Shown here: positions 1 through 8,010 of the stretch, in pieces
Position numbering within the stretch: position 1 is the first letter of the stretch
Layout of the letters: each line of letters opens with the position of its first letter
Assembly (NCBI RefSeq): GCF_001279695.1
Contig: NZ_LGDD01000294.1
Span: forward strand, 7,893 to 71,892
Direction of reading: 5' to 3'
Length of the DNA: 64,000 nt
DNA from: Streptomyces sp. WM6378
GTDB lineage: Bacteria; Actinomycetota; Actinomycetes; Streptomycetales; Streptomycetaceae
Position numbers and translations under genes: made by a program
The notes under the pieces: model-generated
The model's input: the letters and a program-made list of their open reading frames with translations, nothing else
The model's database searches: none
What the model was told of the DNA's origin: nothing

Positions 1-749
1 TAGCGGGAGGCCGCCGGGTACTCGGTGCCGTAGGCCCCGTCACCGGAGCTCACCGTGATGGCGACGCCCGGGTGGTTGAAGTACTTGGTGTCGTACGAGG
101 TGTCGGAGGAGGACTCGCCGCCGCCGTAGCTGTTGGACACGTACTTCGCGCCGAGCGACACCGCCGTGTTGACGGCCGTGCCCAGGTTGGCCATCGACGA
201 CGACTTCGCCTCGACCAGCAGGATCTTGCAGTTGGGGCAGGCCGCGCTGACCATGTCGAGGTCGAGGGATATCTCCTCGGCCCAGCCGGCGTCGGCGCTC
301 GGCAGGGTCGAGGTGCCGGTCTGGCCGACCTTCTGGAAGCAGCCGTTGGCCGTCGTGCAGGCCGGAAGCCCGTACTGGGAACGGTACTTGGCGAGGTCGG
401 CGGCCGCGTTGGGGTCGTCGTACGCGTCGACGATCGCCACGGTCCGGCCCGAACCGGCCGTCGAGGACGGCAGCTTGTACGCGGACTGGATCGAGGCGGG
501 GCCGTAGCCGGAGGGCGCGGCTGCGGCGGTCAGCGCGCGCTCGGCATTGGCGGACTTCACCGTGCCGCCGGTCACCTTCAGCGCCTTGCAGGCCATGACG
601 TCCTTCTGCGTCGGGGCCGCGCAGGAGCGGACGGTGGTGACGTGCGCCGCGGTCGAAGGGGTGGCCGCCTGGGCGAGGGGAGTTGCCAGGGCGAGCGCTG
701 CCGCGGCCAAGGTGGCGGCCAGGGCGGTGGGGGACTGGGATCTGCGCAA
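1..749 (-). CDS. Secreted S53 (sedolisin-type) serine peptidase, partial
   Basis: Reading the minus strand from a TTG at 749 gives about 249 codons that run off the window edge, so only the N-terminal part is present. GGAGGAAG lies just upstream of the TTG. Residues 1-28 form an Ala/Leu-rich signal peptide ending in AQA. A pro-like segment follows, and from about residue 85 the subtilisin-like fold begins with RTVAIVDAYDDPNAA. GWAEEISLDLDMVSAACPNC contains the E-x3-D catalytic pair of S53 peptidases, and SNSYGGGE is also typical. The catalytic Ser motif (GTS) would lie beyond the edge. The family contains extracellular acid-tolerant endopeptidases. In many Streptomyces trpE sits at this spot next to the TIGR02234 gene; here the peptidase is transcribed divergently from it instead. 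Confidence 0.85.
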   Translation of the reverse strand, partial: MRRSQSPTALAATLAAAALALATPLAQAATPSTAAHVTTVRSCAAPTQKDVMACKALKVTGGTVKSANAERALTAAAAPSGYGPASIQSAYKLPSSTAGSGRTVAIVDAYDDPNAAADLAKYRSQYGLPACTTANGCFQKVGQTGTSTLPSADAGWAEEISLDLDMVSAACPNCKILLVEAKSSSMANLGTAVNTAVSLGAKYVSNSYGGGESSSDTSYDTKYFNHPGVAITVSSGDGAYGTEYPAASR

Positions 750-1065
750 CTTACTTCCTCCGTGAGGTGGGTCAACCAGGAGACGTGCGGGTGCGCTGTG
801 CGGGCCGTGCCGCGTGGTGCGCGACTCGGACCGGCGGTGAACCTAGGTGTGACCCGGCCATGCCAACAAGAAGGTGGCTGGAATCTCTATCGCCGCTTTG
901 CCTTCGGGGGCCGTTCAAGGTCTGTTCGGGGACAGTTCCCGGGCTGATCGGGGGCAGCTGATGGCCGATCCCTTGCCCGCCCTTGGTTCCTGTCGGCGGC
1001 TGGGCGTGGCAAGGACGCGGGCCCCGGGTGCGGCGCCGGGCCGCGCGCAGGCGATAGTGGAGTAC
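750..1065. other. Divergent intergenic region between peptidase and TIGR02234 gene
   Basis: This 316-bp region has no convincing gene. It must hold the promoters for the leftward peptidase and the rightward membrane-protein gene. An imperfect palindrome centred on ACCTAGGT lies near 841-857. GATAGT at 1053-1058 is seven bases before the GTG start at 1066 and no Shine-Dalgarno sequence is visible, so the rightward transcript may be leaderless. Confidence 0.4.
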
Positions 1066-1713
1066 GTGAGTGCCGCATCCGTACCCCAGCCCCGTGCCGA
1101 AGCAGCCGCGCCGTCCGCCCGCGGCGGCGGCCGCCGCAGCCTGGCCGCCGCACTGCTCGCCGGCGCCGTCGGCGCCGCCGTCGTCCTCATGGCCTCCGGG
1201 CAGACCTGGGCCCACGGCCAGGCCGCCGTCGGCGGTGGTGCGCTGCCGCTGAAGGCCTCCGGCGGCGACATCACCGGCGTGCCCTCCGCCCTCGCGATCG
1301 TCGGCCTGGCCGCCCTGGTGGCCGTCTTCGCGGTACGCGGCCCGGGCCGCGTCCTGGTCGCCGTGCTGCTCACGCTCAGCGGCGCCGGGGCCGCCGTGAC
1401 CGCCTGGCTCGGCGTCGGCGACAGCGCCGCCCTGGACGAGAAGGCGGCCAAGGCCAGCGGCGACGCCGCGGCCACGATCAACGCGCTCACCCACACGAGC
1501 TGGCCCTACGTCGCCGTCGCCGGCGGTGCCCTGCTGCTGCTCGCCGGGCTGCTCGCCCTCCGCTTCGGCGCGTCCTGGCCCGCGATGGGCGGCCGCTACG
1601 AGCGCGACGGCACCCCCCGCCCGCGCAAGGCGCGCACCGCGCCCGACCCGGAGCGCCCCGAGGAACTCTGGAAGGCGCTGGACCGCGGCGAGGACCCGAC
1701 GCGCGAGAGCTGA
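1066..1713 (+). CDS. Trp-region integral membrane protein (TIGR02234 type)
   Basis: The 215-residue protein starts at GTG 1066 (VSAASVPQP). The same frame is open further upstream, but that stretch looks non-coding. After a short Arg-rich cytoplasmic head it has about four hydrophobic segments (near residues 25-45, 70-90, 95-115 and 145-165) and a charged tail with ELWKALDRGEDPT. This matches the actinobacterial family called tryptophan-biosynthesis-associated membrane protein, named only for its location beside trp genes; its biochemical role is unknown. Its place directly upstream of the HGxxPAAW gene, DUF2752 gene and trpC is the conserved Streptomyces order. The family assignment is from memory of sequence pattern and context. 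Confidence 0.8.
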   Translation: MSAASVPQPRAEAAAPSARGGGRRSLAAALLAGAVGAAVVLMASGQTWAHGQAAVGGGALPLKASGGDITGVPSALAIVGLAALVAVFAVRGPGRVLVAVLLTLSGAGAAVTAWLGVGDSAALDEKAAKASGDAAATINALTHTSWPYVAVAGGALLLLAGLLALRFGASWPAMGGRYERDGTPRPRKARTAPDPERPEELWKALDRGEDPTRES

Positions 1714-1854
1714 CCCCCGCACCCGGGCATCCGTTCCGGTGCGGGACAATGGCGTGGAGCGTCGGGTTCGACGACAGCGGTGGCAGCGGAAAAGACGCCG
1801 ACAGCAGCGCCGACAACGACAACAACACGGAAACACCTACGAGGAGCAACCCCC

Positions 1855-2124
1855 ATGGCGAAGAGCGGCCACGGCCACACCCCGGCAGCCTGGACCGGTG
1901 TCATCATTGCCTTCATCGGATTCTGCGTGACCTGCGTCTTCATAGTGGCCGCCAACCCGGTGGGCTTCTGGGCCGGCATCGCACTCCTCGGCATCTCCGC
2001 CGTCGTCGGCGGCGTCATGAAGATGGCCGGCCTCGGCACCCCCAAGGACACGCCCGAGATGCAGCGCATGCGCGAGGACGCCGCCGCCAAGGTGCGCGCC
2101 CGTCTTGAGGCCCAGGCAGGCTGA
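1855..2124 (+). CDS. Small HGxxPAAW-family membrane protein
   Basis: The 89-residue protein starts at ATG 1855 with GAGGAG at 1841-1846 upstream. It opens MAKSGHGHTPAAWTG, which contains the HGxTPAAW signature that names the family. Two hydrophobic segments follow (about residues 14-36 and 39-60), then a charged helical tail (KDTPEMQRMREDAAAKVRARLE). The product is probably a small double-spanning inner-membrane protein of unknown function. It is regularly found between the TIGR02234 gene and trpC in streptomycetes. A strong hairpin begins 20 bases after its stop, so most transcripts may end before the DUF2752 gene. Confidence 0.85.
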   Translation: MAKSGHGHTPAAWTGVIIAFIGFCVTCVFIVAANPVGFWAGIALLGISAVVGGVMKMAGLGTPKDTPEMQRMREDAAAKVRARLEAQAG

Positions 2125-2143
2125 ACCGCCGGCCACCCTGTTG

Positions 2144-2169
2144 GGCGCAGCCCCCACACGGGCTGCGCC
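2144..2169 (+). terminator. Rho-independent-type terminator or attenuator
   Basis: Perfect 10-bp arms GGCGCAGCCC (2144-2153) and GGGCTGCGCC (2160-2169) enclose a 6-base loop and are followed by TTTT at 2170-2173. It lies 30 bases before the DUF2752 start. Confidence 0.8.
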
Positions 2170-2198
2170 TTTTCATGTGATCGGGGGACAATCACCCA

Positions 2199-2648
2199 GT
2201 GGACGCAGCCCAGCCGACCCCCGCCCCGGCGCATCCGGCCGCCACGCCCGCCACCCCGGCCAGGAGGCTCCTGGTGCCGTTCGGCACGCTCGGCGCGGTG
2301 GCCTCCGCGTTCGCGTACGTGGGCCTCGTCGACCCGAACCATCCGGGGCACTATCCGGTCTGCCCGCTGTACCGGTTCACCGGCGTCTACTGCCCCGGCT
2401 GCGGCGGGCTGCGCAGCGCACACGACTTCATCACCGGGCACTTCGCCGCGGCCGTCCACTCCAACGCCCTCGCCGTCGCCGGCTATCTGCTCTTCGCCGC
2501 GGGCTGGGTCCTGTGGGCCGTCCGCTCGGCCCGGGGGCTGCCCGTGCGATTCACGCCGAGCGATCGCCAGTGGTGGTTGATCGGATCGGTCGTGTTGATC
2601 TTCTCGGTGGTCCGGAACCTGCCGTTCGGCTCGGTACTCGCGCCGTGA
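2199..2648 (+). CDS. DUF2752 membrane protein
   Basis: The 149-residue protein starts at GTG 2199. Its core CPLYRFTGVYCPGCGGLRSAHDFITG holds the Cys-rich CPGCGGLRS motif of the DUF2752 family. It has about three membrane segments: one near residues 28-45, one after the Cys motif (about 90-110) and one near the C-terminus (about 125-145). Function is unknown; the paired cysteines suggest metal binding or redox activity, but that is inference. The gene lies between the terminator hairpin at 2144-2169 and the trpC promoter region, in the usual Streptomyces trp neighbourhood. Confidence 0.85.
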   Translation: MDAAQPTPAPAHPAATPATPARRLLVPFGTLGAVASAFAYVGLVDPNHPGHYPVCPLYRFTGVYCPGCGGLRSAHDFITGHFAAAVHSNALAVAGYLLFAAGWVLWAVRSARGLPVRFTPSDRQWWLIGSVVLIFSVVRNLPFGSVLAP

Positions 2649-2672
2649 CGGAATCGGTGAATCCGCAGGTGA

Positions 2673-2691
2673 CGTCCCAATTATTGGGACG
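2673..2691. promoter_or_regulatory. 19-bp palindrome upstream of trpC (candidate operator)
   Basis: CGTCCCAAT (2673-2681), a single central T, then ATTGGGACG (2683-2691) form perfect 9-bp arms 123 bases before the trpC start. A candidate -10 (TACCAT, 2730-2735) lies about 40 bases downstream. The arms have AT-rich centres like a protein operator, and no T-run follows, so it does not look like a terminator. No regulator is assigned. Confidence 0.5.
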
Positions 2692-2814
2692 CCGGTCAAC
2701 CGGATGCGACCCCTTCGCTCCGGTGCGGATACCATCGTCATGGCTGATCGTGACCGCTTGTGAGGGTCACCCTCGTCCTGACCGACATCACCGTCCCGGA
2801 AGGGGGCCGCTCGC

Positions 2815-3624
2815 GTGAGTGTGCTCGACGAGATCATCGAAGGCGTCCGCGCCGACCTCGCAGAGCGGCAGGCGCGTGTCAGCCTCGACGAGCTGAAGGA
2901 GCGCGCCGAAAAGGCGCCCCAGGCCCGGGACGGGGTCGCGGCCCTGCGCGGCGACGGCGTGAAGGTCATCTGCGAGGTCAAGCGCTCCAGCCCCTCCAAG
3001 GGCGCGCTCGCCGCCATCGCGGACCCCGCGGCCCTCGCCGCCGACTACGAGGCGGGCGGCGCGTCCGTCATCTCCGTGCTGACCGAGCAGCGCCGGTTCG
3101 GCGGCTCGCTCGCCGACCTGGAGGCCGTCCGCGCCAAGGTCGACATCCCGGTCCTGCGCAAGGACTTCATCGTCACGGCCTACCAGCTGTGGGAGGCCCG
3201 CGCGTACGGCGCCGACCTCGCGCTGCTCATCGTGGCCGCCCTGGACCAGCCGGCCCTGGTGTCGCTGATCGAGCGCGCCGAGTCGATCGGCCTCACCCCG
3301 CTGGTCGAGGTGCACGACGAGGACGAGGTCGACCGGGCCGTGGACGCGGGCGCCAAGATCATCGGCGTCAACGCGCGCAACCTGAAGGACCTCAAGGTCG
3401 ACCGCACCACGTTCGAGCGGGTCGCCCCGGAGATCCCGAACCACATCGTGAAGATCGCCGAGTCCGGCGTCCGCGGCCCGCACGACCTCATCGCGTACGC
3501 CAACGCGGGGGCCGACGCCGTCCTGGTCGGCGAGTCCCTGGTGACCGGCAAGGACCCGCGCGCGGCCGTCGCCGACCTCGTCGCGGCGGGCGCCCACCCG
3601 GCCCTGCGCCACGGGCGGGGCTGA
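2815..3624 (+). CDS. trpC: Indole-3-glycerol phosphate synthase
   Basis: TrpC converts carboxyphenylaminodeoxyribulose phosphate to indole-3-glycerol phosphate, the step before tryptophan synthase. The 269-residue protein has the usual length for a monofunctional TIM-barrel TrpC. It starts at GTG 2815 with GGAAGGGGG shortly upstream. Visible signatures are [13 protein letters not shown] (catalytic Lys, phosphate site), [56 protein letters not shown] and [11 protein letters not shown]. It begins the trpC-trpM-trpB-trpA block. No trpE, trpD or trpF is present in the window, as expected for the scattered trp genes of Streptomyces. Confidence 0.98.
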   Translation: MSVLDEIIEGVRADLAERQARVSLDELKERAEKAPQARDGVAALRGDGVKVICEVKRSSPSKGALAAIADPAALAADYEAGGASVISVLTEQRRFGGSLADLEAVRAKVDIPVLRKDFIVTAYQLWEARAYGADLALLIVAALDQPALVSLIERAESIGLTPLVEVHDEDEVDRAVDAGAKIIGVNARNLKDLKVDRTTFERVAPEIPNHIVKIAESGVRGPHDLIAYANAGADAVLVGESLVTGKDPRAAVADLVAAGAHPALRHGRG

Positions 3625-3632
3625 CCGACCCC

Positions 3633-3788
3633 ATGTCCATCGCCGTCCGCCTCGCACCCGGCTGCCGCCCCCGCGGCTGCCGCGCTCCGGCGCGCCGGGT
3701 GCACGGACGGCGCGTGCGGTACGTGATCGGCTCGGAGCCGGGTCAGGTCAACGGCATGCGATGGCGCGGTGCCCTGAGCGCCGCCTGA
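3633..3788 (+). CDS. trpM: TrpM, small tryptophan-operon modulator
   Basis: A 51-residue basic protein starts at ATG 3633, eight bases after trpC. It reads MSIAVRLAPGCRPRGCRAPA and continues to YVIGSEPGQVNGMRWRG. This matches the small protein encoded between trpC and trpB in S. coelicolor (formerly trpX), reported to modulate tryptophan biosynthesis and differentiation. It has two cysteines, many arginines, no membrane segment and no recognisable enzyme motif. The mechanism is not evident from sequence. The 132-base gap that follows to trpB is unusually long for an operon. Confidence 0.85.
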   Translation: MSIAVRLAPGCRPRGCRAPARRVHGRRVRYVIGSEPGQVNGMRWRGALSAA

Positions 3789-3920
3789 GTGACGTACCGC
3801 GCGACCGGCCCTTCGCGGCCCGTGGTCGCGCGCCTCGCTCATCACCTGCGGCGCCCGGGCGCATCCGTGCCAACACGCCAACCCAGGACCGGGGCTGCGA
3901 CGCCCCTGCGAGGTATCCGC

Positions 3921-5174
3921 ATGTCCAACGAGAACGAGTTCTTCGTACCCGACCCCGAAGGTCAAGTCCCAAGCCCCCAGGGCTACTTCGGCGCCTTCGG
4001 AGGCAAGTTCATCCCCGAGGCGCTGGTCGCCGCGGTGGACGAGGTGGCCGTCGAGTACGAGAAGGCCAAGCACGACCCGGCCTTCGCGGCCGAGCTCAAC
4101 GACCTCATGGTCAACTACACCGGCCGGCCCAGCGCCCTGACCGAGGTGCCCCGGTTCGCCGAGCACGCGGGCGGCGCCCGGGTCTTCCTCAAGCGCGAGG
4201 ACCTGAACCACACCGGCTCGCACAAGATCAACAACGTGCTCGGCCAGGCGCTGCTCACCAAGCGCATGGGCAAGACCCGCGTCATCGCCGAGACCGGGGC
4301 GGGCCAGCACGGCGTCGCCACCGCCACCGCCTGCGCCCTGTTCGGCCTCGAATGCACCATCTACATGGGCGAGATCGACACCCAGCGCCAGGCGCTGAAC
4401 GTCGCCCGGATGCGGATGCTCGGCGCCGAGGTCATCCCGGTCACCTCCGGCAGCCGCACCCTCAAGGACGCCATCAACGAGGCGTTCCGCGACTGGGTCG
4501 CCAACGTCGACCGCACGCACTACCTGTTCGGCACGGTCGCAGGACCGCACCCCTTCCCCGCGATGGTGCGCGACTTCCACCGCGTGATCGGCGTCGAGGC
4601 CCGCCGCCAGATCCTGGAGCGCGCCGGACGCCTGCCCGACGCGGCCGTCGCCTGCGTGGGCGGCGGCTCGAACGCGATCGGCCTCTTCCACGCCTTCATC
4701 CCGGACGCCTCCGTACGCCTCATCGGCTGCGAGCCCGCGGGCCACGGCGTCGAGACCGGCGAGCACGCGGCGACCCTGACCGCGGGCGAGCCCGGCATCC
4801 TGCACGGTTCACGGTCGTACGTCCTCCAGGACGAGGAGGGCCAGATCACCGAGCCCTACTCGATCTCGGCGGGCCTGGACTACCCCGGCATCGGCCCGGA
4901 GCACTCCTACCTCAAGGACATCGGCCGCGGGGAGTACCGCGCGGTCACCGACGACGCGGCGATGCAGGCCCTGCGGCTCCTTTCGCGCACCGAGGGCATC
5001 ATCCCGGCGATCGAGTCGGCGCACGCGCTCGCGGGCGCGCTCGACGTGGGCAAGGAGCTCGGCAAGGACGGGTTGATCGTGATCAACCTGTCCGGCCGCG
5101 GCGACAAGGACATGGACACGGCCGCGCGCTACTTCGGCCTGTACGACGGTGGACACGAGGGGGACGCGAAGTGA
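3921..5174 (+). CDS. trpB: Tryptophan synthase beta subunit
   Basis: TrpB is the PLP-dependent subunit that condenses indole with serine to give tryptophan, within the TrpA2-TrpB2 complex. The 417-residue protein starts at ATG 3921 ([14 protein letters not shown]) behind GCGAGG; the open frame upstream has no family similarity. Signatures include [16 protein letters not shown] near the N-terminus, [13 protein letters not shown] with the PLP lysine at about residue 102, [25 protein letters not shown] for PLP phosphate binding, and [12 protein letters not shown] near the end. Its stop overlaps the trpA GTG start by four bases, so the two subunits are probably translationally coupled. Confidence 0.98.
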   Translation: MSNENEFFVPDPEGQVPSPQGYFGAFGGKFIPEALVAAVDEVAVEYEKAKHDPAFAAELNDLMVNYTGRPSALTEVPRFAEHAGGARVFLKREDLNHTGSHKINNVLGQALLTKRMGKTRVIAETGAGQHGVATATACALFGLECTIYMGEIDTQRQALNVARMRMLGAEVIPVTSGSRTLKDAINEAFRDWVANVDRTHYLFGTVAGPHPFPAMVRDFHRVIGVEARRQILERAGRLPDAAVACVGGGSNAIGLFHAFIPDASVRLIGCEPAGHGVETGEHAATLTAGEPGILHGSRSYVLQDEEGQITEPYSISAGLDYPGIGPEHSYLKDIGRGEYRAVTDDAAMQALRLLSRTEGIIPAIESAHALAGALDVGKELGKDGLIVINLSGRGDKDMDTAARYFGLYDGGHEGDAK

Positions 5175-5986
5175 GCGGGAACGTAGAGCTGCTGAACGGC
5201 ACTCTCGCCAAGGCGAAGGCCGAGAACCGGGCCGCGCTCATCGCCTACCTGCCGGCCGGCTTCCCGACCGTCGACGGCGGCATCGAGGCGATCAAGGCCG
5301 TGTTCGACGGCGGCGCCGACGTCGTCGAGGTCGGCCTGCCGCACAGCGACCCGGTCCTGGACGGCCCGGTCATCCAGACCGCCGACGACATCGCCCTCAA
5401 GGGCGGCGTGAAGATCGCCGACGTGCTGCGCACGGTTCGCGAGGCCCACGCGGCCACCGGCAAGCCGGTCCTGGTCATGACGTACTGGAACCCCATCGAC
5501 CGCTACGGCATCGAGCGCTTCACCGCCGAGCTCGCCGAGGCGGGCGGCGCGGGCTGCATCCTGCCCGACCTGCCGGTCGAGGAGTCCGGGGTGTGGCGCG
5601 AGCACGCCGAGAAGCACGGCCTCGGCACGGTCTTCGTGGTCGCCCCGAGCAGCAAGGACGCCCGCCTCGCCACGATCACCGCGGCCGGTTCGGGCTTCGT
5701 GTACGCGGCCTCGCTGATGGGCGTCACGGGCACCCGGGAGTCGGTCGGCGCCTCGGCCGAGGACCTGGTGCGCCGGACCCGGGCGACCACGGAACTCCCG
5801 GTCTGCGTGGGCCTCGGCGTCTCGAACGCGGTCCAGGCCAAGGAGGTCGCGGTCTTCGCCGACGGCGTGATCGTCGGCTCGGCCTTCGTCAAGCGCATGC
5901 TGGACGCGCCGGACGAGGCCGCGGGCCTGGTGGCCGTACGGGAACTTGCGGCCGAGCTCGCCGAGGGCGTTCGCCGGGCGTCGTAG
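5171..5986 (+). CDS. trpA: Tryptophan synthase alpha subunit
   Basis: TrpA cleaves indole-3-glycerol phosphate to indole and glyceraldehyde-3-phosphate and channels indole to TrpB. The 271-residue TIM-barrel protein starts at GTG 5171 inside the trpB stop (GTGA). Key elements are [13 protein letters not shown] near the N-terminus, [20 protein letters not shown] with catalytic Glu about 53 and Asp about 64, [12 protein letters not shown], and [10 protein letters not shown] plus [14 protein letters not shown] for phosphate binding. A strong hairpin follows 40 bases after the stop, so this is the end of the trp operon. Confidence 0.98.
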   Translation: MSGNVELLNGTLAKAKAENRAALIAYLPAGFPTVDGGIEAIKAVFDGGADVVEVGLPHSDPVLDGPVIQTADDIALKGGVKIADVLRTVREAHAATGKPVLVMTYWNPIDRYGIERFTAELAEAGGAGCILPDLPVEESGVWREHAEKHGLGTVFVVAPSSKDARLATITAAGSGFVYAASLMGVTGTRESVGASAEDLVRRTRATTELPVCVGLGVSNAVQAKEVAVFADGVIVGSAFVKRMLDAPDEAAGLVAVRELAAELAEGVRRAS

Positions 5987-6026
5987 CGCGTTCATCGCAC
6001 GGATAATCCGTACGAGTGGAAGTGGG

Positions 6027-6056
6027 ACCGGGGAGGCACGAGCGTGCCTCCCCGGT
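6027..6056 (+). terminator. Terminator hairpin after trpA
   Basis: ACCGGGGAGGCACG (6027-6040) and its perfect complement CGTGCCTCCCCGGT (6043-6056) flank a 2-base centre, giving a 14-bp GC-rich stem. There is no T-run, which is common for Streptomyces terminators. The stem argues against a start for the next gene at 6044. Confidence 0.75.
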
Positions 6057-6070
6057 TCGTTGCTGCGGGT

Positions 6071-6892
6071 GTGAGTGACAACCGTGATGCGAAGCGGGCC
6101 GCGCGAGACCGGCTCATCCAACAACGCGAGCAGCAGAAGGCGGGCGAGCGCCGCCGGCGGCAGCTGATCGTGGCCGGAGCCGTGGTGGGCGTGCTCGGCT
6201 TGGCCGCCGTGATCGGCGTGATCGCCGCGAACGCGGGCGGCAGCGAGAGCGCCAAGAGCGCGAGCACGGCGGGCCCCGCCGTGCCCCCTGCCGGAGCCGA
6301 CGACAAGGGGAAGCTGGCCATCCCGGTCGGCGCCGCCGACGCCCCCTCCACGCTCACGGTGTGGGAGGACTTCCGCTGCCCGGCCTGCGCCGCGTTCGAG
6401 AAGGGCTTGAGGGCCACCATTCACGAATTGGAGAACAGCGGCCAGGTGCGCGTCCAGTACCACCTGGTCACCCTCATCGACGACAAGACCCGGGGCGGCG
6501 GCTCGCTGCACGCGGCCAACGCGGCGGGCTGCGCGCAGGACGCGGGGAAGTTCTCCGCGTACCACGACGTCCTCTACACCAACCAGCCCGACGAGATGGA
6601 CGACGCGTTCGCGGACAACGCCAAGCTGCTCGATCTGGCCAAGAAGGTGCCGGGCCTGGACACGCCCGCCTTCCGCTCCTGCGTCCAGAACGGCACGCAC
6701 AACAGCTGGGTCGTGAAGTCCAACGAGGCGTTCCAGGCCGGCAAGTTCAGCGGCACGCCGACCGTGCAGCTCAACGGCGAATCGATCTTCCCGGCGAAGG
6801 GCAACGAGCCGATCACCCCGGCCAACCTGAAGAAGTGGGTGACCCAGGCCAACAAGGGCAAGCGGGCCGGAGAGGCGAGCCCGGCCTCCTGA
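6071..6892 (+). CDS. Membrane-anchored DsbA-like thioredoxin-fold protein
   Basis: The 273-residue protein starts at GTG 6071 (VSDNRDAKRAARDRLIQQREQ). A GTG at 6044 is in frame but lies inside the terminator stem. A basic cytoplasmic head is followed by one membrane segment (about residues 35-55, LIVAGAVVGVLGLAAVIGVIAANAGG). The extracytoplasmic part is a DsbA/thioredoxin-fold domain beginning LTVWEDFRCPACAAFEKGL, with a CPAC active site near residue 105. FSGTPTVQLNGESIFP near the C-terminus holds the cis-Pro loop. Family members act in disulfide exchange on exported proteins. Its position between trpA and lgt is the usual Streptomyces order. Confidence 0.9.
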   Translation: MSDNRDAKRAARDRLIQQREQQKAGERRRRQLIVAGAVVGVLGLAAVIGVIAANAGGSESAKSASTAGPAVPPAGADDKGKLAIPVGAADAPSTLTVWEDFRCPACAAFEKGLRATIHELENSGQVRVQYHLVTLIDDKTRGGGSLHAANAAGCAQDAGKFSAYHDVLYTNQPDEMDDAFADNAKLLDLAKKVPGLDTPAFRSCVQNGTHNSWVVKSNEAFQAGKFSGTPTVQLNGESIFPAKGNEPITPANLKKWVTQANKGKRAGEASPAS

Positions 6893-6920
6893 GCCACGGG
6901 GTCCTCGTTACTCATAAGTT

Positions 6921-6951
6921 GCCGGGCGGGTTGCCGCTGCGCCCGCCCGGC
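6921..6951 (+). terminator. Hairpin between DsbA-like gene and lgt
   Basis: GCCGGGCGGG (6921-6930) and CCCGCCCGGC (6942-6951) form a perfect 10-bp stem with an 11-base loop. It separates the two genes transcriptionally. Confidence 0.65.
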
Positions 6952-6955
6952 ACGG

Positions 6956-6961
6956 TAGCGT
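6956..6961 (+). promoter_or_regulatory. Candidate -10 element for leaderless lgt transcript
   Basis: TAGCGT fits the TAnnnT pattern and ends ten bases before the lgt ATG at 6972. No Shine-Dalgarno sequence precedes the ATG, so transcription probably begins at or next to the start codon. Confidence 0.45.
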
Positions 6962-6971
6962 CGACCCTGCC

Positions 6972-7922
6972 ATGGAACTTGCCTTCATCCCCAGCCCGTC
7001 GACCGGTGTGATCCACCTCGGACCGATCCCGCTGCGCGGCTACGCCTTCTGCATCATCATCGGTGTCTTCGTTGCCGTCTGGTACGGCAACAAGCGGTGG
7101 GTCGCCCGCGGCGGCCGCTCCGGCACCGTCGCCGACATCGCCGTCTGGGCGGTGCCCTTCGGGCTCGTCGGCGGCCGGCTCTACCACGTCATCACCGACT
7201 ACCAGCTGTACTTCAGCGACGGTGAGGACTGGGTCAACGCCTTCAAGATCTGGGAGGGCGGCCTCGGCATCTGGGGCGCGGTCGCGCTCGGCGCGGTCGG
7301 CGCCTGGATCGGCTGCCGCCGCCGGGGCATCCCGCTCCCCGCCTGGGCCGACGCGCTGGCCCCCGGCCTCGCCTTCGCCCAGGCCATCGGCCGCTGGGGC
7401 AACTGGTTCAACCAGGAGCTGTACGGCCGCCCCACCGACGTGCCCTGGGCCCTGAAGATCAGCGAGGGCCCGAACCGGATCGCGGGCACCTACCACCCGA
7501 CGTTCCTGTACGAGTCCCTGTGGTGCGTCGGCGCCGGCTTCCTGGTCATCTGGGCCGACCGCCGCTTCAAGCTGGGCCACGGCCGGGCGTTCGCGCTGTA
7601 CGTCGCCACGTACTGCGTGGGCCGCTTCTGGATCGAGTACATGCGGGTCGACGAGGCCCACCACATCCTGGGCCTGCGCCTGAACGACTGGACCGCGGGC
7701 GGCGTCTTCGTGCTGGCGGTCGCCTACATCGTGATCTCGGCGAAGCTGCGGCCCGGCCGCGAGGAGATCGTCGAGCCGGGTGCGCAGGACGATGCCGTCG
7801 AGGAGAAGGACGGCGAGTCCGTGTCCCTGGACAAGGGCGACCCCGCCGAACCCACGGACGAGCCCACCGACGAGCCCAAGGCGGAGTCGGTGGCATCGGA
7901 GCCGGAGCCGAAGAAGGCCTGA
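6972..7922 (+). CDS. lgt: Prolipoprotein diacylglyceryl transferase
   Basis: Lgt transfers diacylglycerol from phosphatidylglycerol to the lipobox cysteine of prelipoproteins, the first step of bacterial lipoprotein maturation, in the cytoplasmic membrane. The 316-residue protein begins MELAFIPSPSTGVIHLGPIP and has about seven membrane segments. The Lgt signature GRWGNWFNQELYG is near residue 140, and HPTFLYESLWC and FWIEYMRVDE are further conserved motifs. The last 55 residues are a hydrophilic acidic tail rich in Pro, Glu and Asp (EPTDEPTDEP), common in actinobacterial Lgt and probably cytoplasmic. A substrate-type lipoprotein is encoded at 40981-42147. Confidence 0.97.
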   Translation: MELAFIPSPSTGVIHLGPIPLRGYAFCIIIGVFVAVWYGNKRWVARGGRSGTVADIAVWAVPFGLVGGRLYHVITDYQLYFSDGEDWVNAFKIWEGGLGIWGAVALGAVGAWIGCRRRGIPLPAWADALAPGLAFAQAIGRWGNWFNQELYGRPTDVPWALKISEGPNRIAGTYHPTFLYESLWCVGAGFLVIWADRRFKLGHGRAFALYVATYCVGRFWIEYMRVDEAHHILGLRLNDWTAGGVFVLAVAYIVISAKLRPGREEIVEPGAQDDAVEEKDGESVSLDKGDPAEPTDEPTDEPKAESVASEPEPKKA

Positions 7923-7942
7923 CGCCCTCCCCGTACATGGCT

Positions 7943-7985
7943 GAGCCCCCGCTGGTGCCGGAACCCCGGCCACCGGCGGGGGCTC
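7943..7985. terminator. Bidirectional terminator between lgt and ribokinase
   Basis: GAGCCCCCGCTGGTG and CACCGGCGGGGGCTC pair with one mismatch across 7943-7985. The hairpin lies between two convergent genes, so it can end transcription from both sides. Confidence 0.75.
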
Positions 7986-8010
7986 GCTCGTGAAAGCCCC
8001 GTACGCCCCT

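Noticed and set aside
3789..3920. In-frame extension of trpB upstream of ATG 3921
   Set aside because: The extra 44 residues lack similarity to TrpB, and ATG 3921 gives the conserved N-terminus with a ribosome site.
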